Below are positions 26,355 through 35,938 of a stretch of DNA of 64,000 bases, one piece after another. Positions within the stretch are counted from its first letter, which is position 1. Each line of letters opens with the position of its first letter. Made by a program: the position numbers and the translations under genes. The notes under the pieces are model-generated. The model saw nothing but the letters and a program-made list of their open reading frames with translations, did not search any database and was not told where the DNA came from. The stretch comes from Pedobacter sp. (GTDB lineage: Bacteria; Bacteroidota; Bacteroidia; Sphingobacteriales; Sphingobacteriaceae): positions 1 to 64,000 of the forward strand of contig JANXVH010000059.1 of NCBI GenBank assembly GCA_025351765.1. The letters are read 5' to 3'.

Positions 26355-29069
26355 TTAGCCCAAAACCGCCAAACTTTCTTCAATAATTTTGATCTTGCCT
26401 TCCGCATCTGCCTTTTTATTACGTTCGTTCTGAATAATATCAGGTTTCGCATTTTGTACAAACCGTTCATTGCTCAGTTTGGCATTTACAGATCTCAAAA
26501 AACCCTCCAAATATACCAGGTCGGCACTCAAACGCTCCCGTTCAGCATCAACATCGATAGACTCGTTGAGATGAATAAAAAACTCATCGTTGCCTACAAG
26601 GAAAGCCACAGCTCCGGGAATTTTATCATTAACAAATTCAACCTGACTAATATTTGCCAGTTTAAATACAATATTTAACCATTTTTCGTATCCGAGAGAA
26701 GAATTCAGTTTAATAGCAAGCGGGAGGGATTCCTTCAGAGTTATCTGCTTTGTATTTCTAACATTCCTGATCTCGGCAATCAACCCTTTAATCACCTCCA
26801 CTTCCTTAAGCAATTGAGCATCTGTAGCTTTAGAAACAGGATAATTGGCAACTATACAGCAGTCCATTTCGTCCTTATGCCCAAAAAGTTCATCATGCCA
26901 TAGCTCTTCTGTCAAAAACGGCATAAATGGATGCAATAACGTTAATATTTTTTTAAAGAATCCAGTAGTAGCTTTTATAGTATCTGCATCAATTGGACGT
27001 TGGTAATCTGGCTTGATCATTTCTAGATACCAAGCACAGAAATCATCCCAAACGAGCTTATAACAGGCCATTAAAGCTTCTGACAAACGGTATTGTTTAA
27101 AATTATCTTCAATCTCGGCCAATGCTTCATTAAATCTATTTTCAAACCATAGGATGGCCTGCTGGTTAGGGTTTTCTAAGTTGCCATCAACCTCCCAACC
27201 TTTTACCAGCCTGAATGCATTCCATATTTTATTGGCAAAATTCCTTCCCTGTTCGCAATAGCTTTCGTCGAACATCAAGTCATTACCGGCCGGCGAGCAT
27301 AGCAACATACCCACCCGAACGCCATCTGCACCATATTTTTCTATTAATCCAATTGGGTCTGGGGAGTTTCCAAGAGACTTGGACATTTTGCGACCTAATT
27401 TATCCCTAACAATACCGGTTAAGTATACATTGGTAAAAGGTTTTTGACCTCTAAACTCATGTCCTGCCATGATCATTCTGGCTACCCAGAAGAATAAGAT
27501 CTCTGGTGCGGTTACTAGGTCATTGGTTGGATAGTAATAATTGATGTCTTTGTTATCTGGATTCTTAAACCCGTCGAACACAGAAATTGGCCATAACCAC
27601 GATGAGAACCAGGTATCCATCACATCAGGATCCTGATAAATATGTTTTAATTGGTTTTTAATAGTTTCATCGCTATAGATTAGATTACTTTTTTTATAAT
27701 GATTTGTAAATAAAATCTCTGCCTCCACTCTTGTTTTTGCAATTTCGACATGCTGGGCACTTACCTTTAAAGAGTCACTGGAAGAAGAATCCGTTTCTGT
27801 TCCCGAGAGGATATCGTGGGGGCCGTACCAGGCCGGGATTTGTTGCCCCCACCACAATTGCCTGCTGATATTCCAGTCGCGCACATTCTCCATCCAGTGG
27901 CGGTAGGTATTCACAAACTTTTCCGGAATCAGCTTTACATCACCATTCAACACATCTTCAAGAGCAGGCTTGGCCATCTCGTCCATTTTGCAAAACCACT
28001 GCAGCGAAAGTTTAGGCTCAATGGCAGCATCTGTACGTTCTGAAAAACCTACCTGAGATTTATAGTCGTCTACTTTGTCTAAATGACCGGCTTCATCCAG
28101 CAAAACCGCTATCTTTTTCCTGGCTGCAAAACGATCTTCACCGACCAATATTACGGCCAGATCGTTTAGCGTACCATCATCATTTAGAATATCAATTACC
28201 GGCAACTTATGTTTAATACCAAGTTCGTAATCGTTAAGATCATGAGCGGGAGTTACCTTTAAACAGCCTGTACCAAAATCCATTGTTACGTACTCATCTT
28301 CAATAACAGGAATCTCCCTATTAATGAGAGGAACAAAAACAGTTTTGCCTTTAAGATATAGATAACGCTCATCGTTCGGATTGACACAAATTGCCGCATC
28401 GGCCATGATGGTTTCCGGTCTCGTTGTAGCAATGGTTAAAAAATCATTGCTTCCTGCTACCAAGTATTTTATATAATAGAGTTTTTGATTAACCTCTTTT
28501 CTGATTACTTCTTCATCGGAAACTGCTGTTTTACCTGCCGGATCCCAATTTACCATCCTTACACCCCGATAGATCCTTCCCTATTTATAAAGGTGGATAA
28601 AAGTATCAATAACGGCTTCAGAAAGATCTTCCTCCATAGTAAAGCGCGTTCGTTCCCAGTCGCAACTGGCGCCCAGTTTCTTTAGCTGGTCCAGGATAAT
28701 ACCTCCGTATTTTTCTTTCCATTCCCATGCATATTTAAGAAATTCTTCTCTGCTCAGGTCCTTTTTACTGATGCCTCGTTCCTTAAGCATAGCCACAACC
28801 TTTGCTTCTGTAGCAATGGAAGCATGGTCTGTGCCAGGCACCCAACATGCATTTTTACCTTGCATCCTAGCCCTTCGTATCAGCACATCCTGAATAGTAT
28901 TGTTAAGCATGTGGCCCATATGCAATACGCCCGTAACGTTTGGCGGAGGAATTACTATGGTATAGGGTTCTCGTTCATCTGGTTCAGAATGAAAAAAGTT
29001 TTTTTCCATCCAGTAGCTGTACCATTTGTCTTCAGTTGCTGTCGGATTATATTTAGTAGAAATGTTCAT
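26355..29069 (-). pseudogene. valS: Valyl-tRNA synthetase interrupted by one in-frame TAG
   Basis: The minus strand encodes a 904-codon class Ia synthetase charging tRNA-Val. The HIGH motif appears as HMGH (residues 50-53), the CP1 editing domain spans roughly residues 190-400, KMSKS is at 561-565, and a C-terminal coiled coil is present. Codon 163 is TAG (28581-28583). The frame is unchanged on both sides: FIHLYK-TAG-GRIYRGVRMVNWDP, where homologues have Glu, Lys or Gln. A single substitution from GAG, AAG or CAG would explain it. The stop splits the catalytic fold, so neither piece (162 and 733 residues) should work alone. ValRS is essential, so a base-call error, suppression or another valS copy are the alternatives. 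Confidence 0.92.
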
Positions 29070-29285
29070 GTTTTATTTATAATGTTCCTCAACGGAAAAA
29101 TTCTCACTAGGGGCTGATCTTCTGAACAGTCATAAATCAATCTCTGTTCTCTATCAATACGCCTCGACCATTTTACGCTCAACTCACGTTTGAGTCGTTA
29201 GGATTACTAATAAAATCTTTTTGTATTGCGTTGGTTGGCTACAAATTTAAGTTTTCTTGTGTATAAAAAGAATTAGTAGCAATAT

Positions 29286-29293
29286 TAACTTTG
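29286..29293 (+). promoter_or_regulatory. -7 box (TAACTTTG) directly before the EamA transporter
   Basis: TAACTTTG matches TAnnTTTG and ends 4 nt before the ATG at 29298, so the transcript is expected to start at or next to the start codon. Confidence 0.5.
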
Positions 29294-29297
29294 CACC

Positions 29298-30185
29298 ATG
29301 AAAAATTTCCTCGTAGGCGTAGTATTCGCAATGTTGTGGGCATCGGCTTCTGTTGCCACGAAATTCGGAATTCTCTATTCGCCACCACTTATTCTTGCCA
29401 ATATCAGATTCTTTGTAGCCAGTGTATTGCTATTGGCCTACGGTTATTTGTTCAATAGGACAAACAGCAACTACCGTTTACCCAAAGGTAAAGAATGGCA
29501 TCAACTTGGCATATTTGGTGCGTTAAACACCACAATCTACCTGGGTCTATACGTTTATTCCATGAAATATGCGGCCGCTGGCATTGGAAGCCTATCTACA
29601 TCTACCAACCCATTGCTAATCGTCTTGTTTTCCTCTTGGATAATGGGACGGCGGCCCAAAAAGGAAGAAATATGGAGTATCATATTTGGTATGGCAGGAA
29701 TTGCCCTGGCTACTTATCCGTTAATTAAGAACAGCACCACCACAATGGCAGGCTTACTTTTGTTAGCCCTTAGCATGATCTCGGTTTCCTTTGCAAGTGT
29801 TTATTATGCACGTGTAAAATGGGAATTACCCAACCTGCTTATAAATGGATGGCAGGTGGCTATAGGTGGCACTCTACTACTTCCATTTACGCTTGCATTT
29901 GGGAAATTCTCTACAGTGACTTTTAACAGCACGTTGCTGATTTCAATTCTATGGCTAAGCATAGCTGTCTCTGTGATAGGGTTGATCTGTTGGTTTTATT
30001 TATTAAAGATCGATACTGTAAAGGCTTCGTTATATCTTTTTCTTTGTCCGCTTTTTGGCTTCTTATATGCTTGGTGGTTGATGGATGAACCCATTTCTCC
30101 GTACACTATTGCGGGAACATCTCTTGTTATTTTTGGTCTCTACCTTGGCCAGCGTAAAAAATTCAGATCAATTACAACAGCATAG
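29298..30185 (+). CDS. EamA/DMT-family transporter
   Basis: A 295-residue inner-membrane protein with ten transmembrane helices, arranged as two EamA repeats of five. The repeats begin near residues 1 and 150; the Pro-rich SPPLILANIRFF and the ALNTTIYLGLYVYSMKYA helices are typical. Members export amino acids or metabolites, and the substrate is unknown. It is monocistronic, divergent from valS. Confidence 0.9.
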   Translation: MKNFLVGVVFAMLWASASVATKFGILYSPPLILANIRFFVASVLLLAYGYLFNRTNSNYRLPKGKEWHQLGIFGALNTTIYLGLYVYSMKYAAAGIGSLSTSTNPLLIVLFSSWIMGRRPKKEEIWSIIFGMAGIALATYPLIKNSTTTMAGLLLLALSMISVSFASVYYARVKWELPNLLINGWQVAIGGTLLLPFTLAFGKFSTVTFNSTLLISILWLSIAVSVIGLICWFYLLKIDTVKASLYLFLCPLFGFLYAWWLMDEPISPYTIAGTSLVIFGLYLGQRKKFRSITTA

Positions 30186-30194
30186 ATTCCGAAA

Positions 30195-30244
30195 ATATTT
30201 TAACATTTATTATCTGTTAAACACAATAATAAATGTTAAAATAT
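30195..30244. repeat. Perfect 19-bp AT-rich inverted repeat after the EamA gene
   Basis: ATATTTTAACATTTATTAT (30195-30213) is matched exactly by its reverse complement at 30226-30244 with a 12-nt spacer. It begins 10 nt after the transporter stop. It has no GC-rich core or T-run, so it is a poor intrinsic terminator; an operator or a transcript-end stem-loop is possible. Confidence 0.85.
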
Positions 30245-30439
30245 GTTAAATAGGCATCAACAGCGAAGCGATGAAGACGATAAATGTATTCTCTATAACT
30301 GCAACGATCTTTAGAAAAGTGGGATTGGCCAAAATCTATTACTGGTTTAATAGGTAATATTTTGAATATACAGGTAAGCATGTAACTGTTTTGCCTACTT
30401 TTACTCAACATTCAAGTTAACTAACTTCAATACTGACTT

Positions 30440-32476
30440 ATGACTTTGATTAACTTTAAAAGTTGCTTTGCAACTTTAGGTATTTTAGCTGCCAGCTATA
30501 TTGCCAATGCGCAGGTTCCTGTCAAATTAATTGATCCGGCAAACATGGAACTTTCCGTTAAACCAGGTGATGATTTTTACAGGTACGCCAGTGGAATATG
30601 GGTTAAAAACAATCCGGTGCCCGCTAAGGAAACCCGATGGGGAACCTTCAATTCATTGAGAGATTTTAACATCATTGCAGTAAAAAGCATTGTTGAGGAT
30701 GCTGCTTCTGATAAAACTGCTGCGATAGGTTCTGTAAAAAAACGTGTTGGAGATTTCTATGCGTCTGCTATGGATAGCATCGCTATTGAAAAATTGGGAT
30801 ACACTCCAATTAAGGCCGATCTGGCAAAAATTGAACAGATTAAGACGATTCAAAACATTTTAGATGAGGTTGCGTACATGCATACCTCCGGCATTGGCGG
30901 CCCCATGTTTGGTTTCAGCGTTGGTCAGGATAGAAAAAATGTTTCTAAATATGTTACTCAATTAAGTCAGGGGGGAACGACATTACCAGATCGCGACTAT
31001 TATTTAAGTAACGATACCAGGAGTATAAAAATCCGAGAGGCATACAATACTTATCTAACTACACTATTCACCTTAACAGGTACTTTGCCTACCGATGCGC
31101 AAAAAAAGGCTACTACCGTAATGGCTATTGAGAAACAACTTGCAGAGGCAAGTATGTCTCGTTTAGAAATGCGTGATCAATATAAAACCTATAACAAATT
31201 CACTGTAAGCGATTTTAGTAAAATTACTCCAAACATAACCTGGGCAAAAATACTCACTAAATTTAAGGTGATCGGACAAGATACTATGCTGGTTTCTGCT
31301 CCTAAATTTTTTGTGAGCTTGGGTATCATGCTTAAATCCGTATCTGTTTCTGATTGGAAAACTTATCTGGAATGGAACATACTTAAAGGTTCTGCCTCAA
31401 ACCTAAGCTCAGCATTTGTAAAAGCTAACTTCGCATTTAGCCAGGCACAGAGCGGACAAAAAGTAGAAACTCCAAGATGGCAAAGGATGTCTCAGTTAAC
31501 AGATGGAACCATCGGCGAATTATTGGGACAACTTTATGTAGCTAAATATTTTAAACCTGAAGCCAAAGCACGCATGGCCGAGTTAATAGACAACCTTAGA
31601 AAAGCTTTTGAGATAAGAATTAAGAACCTAGACTGGATGAGTGATGCTACTAAGGAAAAAGCCTTGGCTAAACTTCATGCTTTTGTGCCTAAAATTGGCT
31701 ACCCGGATAAATGGAGAAACTATGACGGCTTAGCTATTAACAGAACTTCGTATTTCCAAAACCTGCGCGAAGCTGGTGTGTGGAGTTACAATGAGATGAT
31801 TAGCCATCTAGGCCAACCGGTAGACAGGACGCGTTTTGGCATGACCCCACCAACGGTAAATGCTTATTACAGCCCAACCATGAACGAAATTGTCTTTCCT
31901 GCAGGAATTCTGCAGTTTCCATTTTTTGATCCTAAAGCAGATGACGCGGTTAACTATGGTGGTATTGGTGCTGTAATTGGCCATGAAATGTCGCACGGTT
32001 TTGACGATCAGGGTAGTCAATACGACAAAGAAGGAAATCTTCGCAATTGGTGGGCAGATGAAGATAAAGCCAAGTTTGATGCAAAGACTAAAGCACTAGG
32101 AGACCAGTTTGACGCCTACACTGTTCTAGATACTGTTCATGTAATTGGAAAGTTAACCATGGGTGAGAATATTGGCGATTTGGGGGGCTTAAATGTGGCT
32201 TATACTGCATTTAAAATGACAAAACAAGGTCAGGCAAACGACAAAACAGACGGATTTACCCCAGATCAGCGTTTCTTCCTTTCATGGGCGCAGGTTTGGA
32301 GAGGCAATATATTAGCGGAAACGGCCGCACAGTTGATCAAAACTGATCCGCACTCACCAGGTCCGTACAGAACAATTGGCGCCCCTGTAAACATGGATGC
32401 CTGGTATAAGGCTTTTGATGTAAAGCCAGGAGATAAATTGTACAAGAAACCAGAAGACAGGATAAGGATGTGGTAG
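30440..32476 (+). CDS. M13-family zinc endopeptidase (PepO/neprilysin-like)
   Basis: A 678-residue secreted peptidase with signal peptide (cleavage near ANAQV). The N-terminal M13_N domain begins at GDDFYRYASGIWVKNNPVP. The catalytic M13 domain carries the conserved NAYYSP, VIGHEMSHGFDDQG (zinc ligands H515 and H519, catalytic E516), third ligand Glu in ENIGDLGG, and CxxW-less C-terminus DRIRMW. It would cleave oligopeptides in the periplasm or outside. It is monocistronic. Confidence 0.95.
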   Translation: MTLINFKSCFATLGILAASYIANAQVPVKLIDPANMELSVKPGDDFYRYASGIWVKNNPVPAKETRWGTFNSLRDFNIIAVKSIVEDAASDKTAAIGSVKKRVGDFYASAMDSIAIEKLGYTPIKADLAKIEQIKTIQNILDEVAYMHTSGIGGPMFGFSVGQDRKNVSKYVTQLSQGGTTLPDRDYYLSNDTRSIKIREAYNTYLTTLFTLTGTLPTDAQKKATTVMAIEKQLAEASMSRLEMRDQYKTYNKFTVSDFSKITPNITWAKILTKFKVIGQDTMLVSAPKFFVSLGIMLKSVSVSDWKTYLEWNILKGSASNLSSAFVKANFAFSQAQSGQKVETPRWQRMSQLTDGTIGELLGQLYVAKYFKPEAKARMAELIDNLRKAFEIRIKNLDWMSDATKEKALAKLHAFVPKIGYPDKWRNYDGLAINRTSYFQNLREAGVWSYNEMISHLGQPVDRTRFGMTPPTVNAYYSPTMNEIVFPAGILQFPFFDPKADDAVNYGGIGAVIGHEMSHGFDDQGSQYDKEGNLRNWWADEDKAKFDAKTKALGDQFDAYTVLDTVHVIGKLTMGENIGDLGGLNVAYTAFKMTKQGQANDKTDGFTPDQRFFLSWAQVWRGNILAETAAQLIKTDPHSPGPYRTIGAPVNMDAWYKAFDVKPGDKLYKKPEDRIRMW

Positions 32477-32863
32477 AAAGCCTACCCGCCTTGTAAATTT
32501 ACTTTGTAATAATAGACACTGACCTTAGCAGTCTTGATTTGAGTAAGGGAGAGTTTTTGGAGTAAGTCTGTTAGGCCCAAGGTTAACTACTTCTATTTCA
32601 GCAGGTTCCCTTAAGCTTTTACGGCATTGCTGATCTATAATATCTTTTTATGGATTACTAAATCTGGTGAAATATTTTTATAAGCTGTTGTATAAGGCAA
32701 ATATGGTTTTACACCAGGAGGTGCGCGGTAATACAAAGCTTTATCTCCAATGTCTTCGAGCCGGGGAAGCTTAGACTGATCAGCTATATTTGCAATTGGA
32801 TAGGCTAAAGCCATGATATAATTGGTTTGGGTTAAAATGCTCAATCCCAAATATACTGAAAGC
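32477..32863. other. Intergenic region between the M13 peptidase and the YjbR gene
   Basis: About 390 bases between convergent genes. The only frame of interest is a weakly supported minus-strand ORF at 32635-32850. No terminator with a T-run was identified. Confidence 0.4.
32635..32850 (-). CDS. Doubtful small ORF or gene remnant
   Basis: A 71-codon frame starting at TTG, with an internal ATG at codon 13. Its composition (YPIANIADQSKLPRLEDIG, ALYYRAPPGVKPYLPYTT) looks protein-like, yet I recognise no family. It lies just downstream of the YjbR gene on the same strand. It could be a small protein, a remnant of a lost gene, or chance. Confidence 0.25.
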   Translation of the reverse strand: MGLSILTQTNYIMALAYPIANIADQSKLPRLEDIGDKALYYRAPPGVKPYLPYTTAYKNISPDLVIHKKIL

Positions 32864-33199
32864 TTAGGCGTATCTGTCCTGAACCTTCCTGCTTAGCTTT
32901 TTTAAGACTAGTGAACGCGACTTCGCTATTCGTTCTTTAAGCTCGCTTTCGGGCAATACTTCCAAATTTTCTAAAGCCACCCATTGCCTCCTGGCAAAAT
33001 GAGGTGCCTGCTTAATTCCCTTTCGTCCTACTAAAGAATCGAAGTCATCAGGATCACACTTAAAACACAAAGCCCCATCCTCAAGGGAAACAAGCACAAA
33101 AATTTTATCTTCTATCATAAAACAGAGGTGGTTCCATTTCATACCTTCAGTAGTATGTTTTAAATTGAGGCAAAAGTCTCTAAACGTTTCTATATCCAT
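32864..33199 (-). CDS. MmcQ/YjbR family protein
   Basis: A 111-residue YjbR/CyaY-like fold protein. Family features are MDIETFRDFCLNLKHTTEG, the MKWNHLCFMIEDKIFVLVSLE hairpin and the RRQWVALENL segment. It is described as DNA-binding by family name, but its function is not established. The ATG at 33199 is preferred to a longer start upstream, because the family begins at this residue. Confidence 0.87.
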   Translation of the reverse strand: MDIETFRDFCLNLKHTTEGMKWNHLCFMIEDKIFVLVSLEDGALCFKCDPDDFDSLVGRKGIKQAPHFARRQWVALENLEVLPESELKERIAKSRSLVLKKLSRKVQDRYA

Positions 33200-33295
33200 A
33201 AAATAGCTTTTTAAATAGCATGATAAAATTTTAAAAATCTGCAAGATAAAGTTAAAAGTATAGTGGCAATTGCTAAAGCCTTCTGGCTTTTTATT

Positions 33296-33303
33296 TAAGT
33301 TTG
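33296..33303 (+). promoter_or_regulatory. -7 box (TAAGTTTG) directly before mnmD
   Basis: TAAGTTTG ends 4 nt before the ATG at 33308; a TTG at 33270-33272 could be the -33 element (23-nt spacer). Confidence 0.5.
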
Positions 33304-33307
33304 TTTT

Positions 33308-33976
33308 ATGAACAGAATAACGGCAACTGCTGATGGCTCAAATACGCTATATAATGAAAAGATTGGTGAACATTACCATTCTAAACATGGCGCTTTACAG
33401 GAAAGCAAGCACGTATTCATTAATGCAGGACTAAAACATGCCGTAGCACTTTTTCCAGAACAGGAGATTAATGTACTTGAAGTGGGCTTTGGAACTGGCC
33501 TTAACTTCCTAATGTCTGCCGCATATTGTAAAGAAGAGAATATTTGTTTACAGTATACTGGACTAGAAGCATTCCCCTTAAGATCTGAAGAATTAGCGTC
33601 TACCGAGTATGATAAATACGTGTCAAATGATATATGGAGCGGACTAATCGACAATTACGGGAAAGCTATGCAGCAATCGGCTTGTATTTTGCCTAAGCAG
33701 CAGCTAAGGATAGTCCATACGTACCTGAGTCGCTTTGATACTATGGACCGATTTCAGTTGATTTATTATGATGCCTTTTCTGTGCAGCATCAACCTGAAA
33801 TGTGGACTGACGAGATCATCGCACATGTTTGTCAATTTTTACAACCTGGAGGTATTTTCGTAACTTATGCCATTACTGGTAATTTAAAGCGTGCCTTGAA
33901 AAGTGTAGGCTTTACCATTGAAAAACTTCCCGGCGCTGCAGGAAAAAGAGAGATGCTAAGGGCAATTAAACAATAA
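33308..33976 (+). CDS. mnmD: tRNA 5-aminomethyl-2-thiouridine methyltransferase, stand-alone MnmD
   Basis: A 222-residue SAM-dependent methyltransferase finishing mnm5s2U34 in tRNA. It matches the MnmD half of the MnmC fusion, without the FAD oxidase domain, as is normal in Bacteroidota. The SAM site is NVLEVGFGTGLNFLMS, and the YYDAFSVQHQPEMWTDE segment (D-A-F-x-P-type) is the family marker. ESKHVFINAGL lies near the N-terminus. The AI-2E-type transporter gene follows 14 nt later, so they are probably co-transcribed. Confidence 0.92.
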   Translation: MNRITATADGSNTLYNEKIGEHYHSKHGALQESKHVFINAGLKHAVALFPEQEINVLEVGFGTGLNFLMSAAYCKEENICLQYTGLEAFPLRSEELASTEYDKYVSNDIWSGLIDNYGKAMQQSACILPKQQLRIVHTYLSRFDTMDRFQLIYYDAFSVQHQPEMWTDEIIAHVCQFLQPGGIFVTYAITGNLKRALKSVGFTIEKLPGAAGKREMLRAIKQ

Positions 33977-33990
33977 ACCAAAAACATGCT

Positions 33991-35103
33991 ATGAAACAAA
34001 TCTCTATCCCAATTTACGCTAAGCTAGCACTGGTACTTTTCTGCATCATTTGTTTAGGCTATCTCGCCATATTGGGACAAACTCTTCTTGCTCCATTGTT
34101 AACTTCATTTTTACTCGCTTTATTACTGCTCCCTCTCACAAATTTTCTGGAACAGAAGTTTCGATTCAAAAGAAGCATAGCTTCTATTTTCTCAGTGGTT
34201 TTAATGATCGTGGTAATTTCAGGAATATTGTATTTCCTGGTCAACCAGCTTACGGATCTTTGGCAGGACTGGCCTTTGTTGAAAAAACAAGCAGAAACCT
34301 CCTTTCATGATGTACAATTATGGATCTCCAGAACATTTCATGTCAATACGACTAAGCAAATCAAGTATCTGCAGGATAGTACTACCACGGCATTGGCCAC
34401 TAGCGCCACAGTACTCGGAGCTACTTTGGCAACACTGTCGTCTACGTTATTATTCCTTTCCTTTCTATTGCTTTTTACCTTTTTTATATTAAACTACCGA
34501 AGAATATTATATAAATTCTTAACCTCGGTTTTTGCAAAAGAGCACGCAGAAAAAGTAGGAGATATTGTACAGAAGATCCAATACATCATAAAAAAATACA
34601 TCACTGGAATCTTCCTTCAAATGTTCATTGTTACTTCAATTTTGATGTTTGTATTATGGGCACTTGGTATAAAGTACGCTGTTCTTTTAGGTTTAATAGC
34701 AGGTATATTTAATATTATACCTTATATCGGGATCTTCAGCGCCCTGCTCATCAGTGTATTGATCACTTTCGCAACAGCCGGAGCTGCAAAAATGTTATTG
34801 GTTATAGGAGCTTTTGCTGCCGTCCATGCTGTAGATGGTAACATCCTGCTGCCACTTGTGGTAGGTTCAAAAGTTAAGATTAACGCCCTGTTTGCGTTTG
34901 TTGGAATTGTAGTTGGCGAAATGATATGGGGTATTTCAGGAATGTTCTTGTGCATCCCCTATCTCGCTATGCTTAAAATTATATTCGACCGCATAGATCA
35001 GCTTAAACCCTGGGGCATCCTACTTGGTGGAGAGGAAAAGTCCAACAAAAAGCGAAAGGTGTATAGAATTACAAAGAACATTAAACTCGAAGAACAGGAA
35101 TAG
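33991..35103 (+). CDS. AI-2E (PerM) family transporter
   Basis: A 370-residue inner-membrane protein with about eight transmembrane helices and the central amphipathic region typical of the family. The conserved core GIFNIIPYIGIFSALLI and the following DGNILLPLVVGSKVKINAL are clear. Family members include an AI-2 exporter and Na+/H+ antiporters, so the substrate is open. The C-terminus is basic and cytoplasmic. It follows mnmD closely and precedes mazG by 28 nt; all three may form one transcript. Confidence 0.9.
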   Translation: MKQISIPIYAKLALVLFCIICLGYLAILGQTLLAPLLTSFLLALLLLPLTNFLEQKFRFKRSIASIFSVVLMIVVISGILYFLVNQLTDLWQDWPLLKKQAETSFHDVQLWISRTFHVNTTKQIKYLQDSTTTALATSATVLGATLATLSSTLLFLSFLLLFTFFILNYRRILYKFLTSVFAKEHAEKVGDIVQKIQYIIKKYITGIFLQMFIVTSILMFVLWALGIKYAVLLGLIAGIFNIIPYIGIFSALLISVLITFATAGAAKMLLVIGAFAAVHAVDGNILLPLVVGSKVKINALFAFVGIVVGEMIWGISGMFLCIPYLAMLKIIFDRIDQLKPWGILLGGEEKSNKKRKVYRITKNIKLEEQE

Positions 35104-35131
35104 TTTAACTTTAAGCAATAAATTGTTAACC

Positions 35132-35938
35132 ATGCCCAACAACATATCTCCCGTTACAGCACAAAATCCCGCTACCGCATTTGAGCGATTACTTACCATT
35201 TTAAATACACTGAGAACAGAATGCCCATGGGATAAAAAACAAACCATGGAAAGCCTGCGTCACCTTACCATTGAGGAAACTTATGAATTGTCTGATGCCA
35301 TTTTGGAAGGCAATTTACAAGAGGTAAAAAAAGAATTGGGCGACGTAATGATGCACCTCGTATTTTACGCACGTATTGCTTCTGAAACGAATGATTTCAC
35401 AATTGTTGATGTGCTTAACAGCGTTTGCGATAAACTGATTAGCAGACACCCACATATTTACGGTGATGTTGAAGTACTAGATGAACATGAAGTAAAACGC
35501 AATTGGGAAAAACTTAAATTAAAAGAGGGTAACAAGTCTGTTTTAGGTGGAGTGCCTAAAGGACTCCCATCTCTTGTTAAAGCTAGCCGCATCCAGGAAA
35601 AAGCACGTGGCGTAGGGTTCGACTGGGACAATAAAGAACAGGTTTGGGAAAAGGTAGAGGAAGAACTTCAGGAATTTAAAGACGAGTTTAATGTTGCAGC
35701 AGATAAGGAAATAGACATTGAAAAGGCTGAAGGAGAATTTGGTGATTTATTATTTTCCCTAATTAACTATGCCCGCTTCATCAATATAAACCCAGAAAAT
35801 GCGCTGGAAAAAACCAATAAAAAATTCATCAAACGCTTTCAGTACTTAGAAGAAAAAGCTAAAGAGAATGGAAAAGCCCTTCAAGATATGACACTTGCAG
35901 AAATGGACATTTATTGGAACGAAGCAAAGAAACTTTAA
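35132..35938 (+). CDS. mazG: Nucleoside triphosphate pyrophosphohydrolase MazG
   Basis: A 268-residue tandem MazG protein hydrolysing NTPs to NMP and PPi, thereby cleaning aberrant nucleotides. The first domain has CPWDKKQTMESLRHLTIEETYE with LGDVMMHLVFYA; the second has EELQEF and GEFGDLLFSLINYAR, both with the EExxE-D metal-binding pattern. The ATG at 35132 is used, because the longer frame from 35024 only overlaps the transporter gene. The stop overlaps the convergent helicase-like gene by 4 nt. Confidence 0.94.
   Translation: MPNNISPVTAQNPATAFERLLTILNTLRTECPWDKKQTMESLRHLTIEETYELSDAILEGNLQEVKKELGDVMMHLVFYARIASETNDFTIVDVLNSVCDKLISRHPHIYGDVEVLDEHEVKRNWEKLKLKEGNKSVLGGVPKGLPSLVKASRIQEKARGVGFDWDNKEQVWEKVEEELQEFKDEFNVAADKEIDIEKAEGEFGDLLFSLINYARFININPENALEKTNKKFIKRFQYLEEKAKENGKALQDMTLAEMDIYWNEAKKL

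Noticed and set aside
26355..28556. Separate 733-residue valS gene beginning at 28556
   Set aside because: The 8 codons between TAG and this ATG still align with ValRS and the frame is the same, so it is one broken gene.
26355..29069. TAG reassigned to an amino acid in this organism
   Set aside because: Several intact genes in the window end in TAG at the expected family length.
35024..35131. Longer MazG frame starting at 35024
   Set aside because: The extra 36 codons lie within the AI-2E-type transporter gene and lack MazG sequence.
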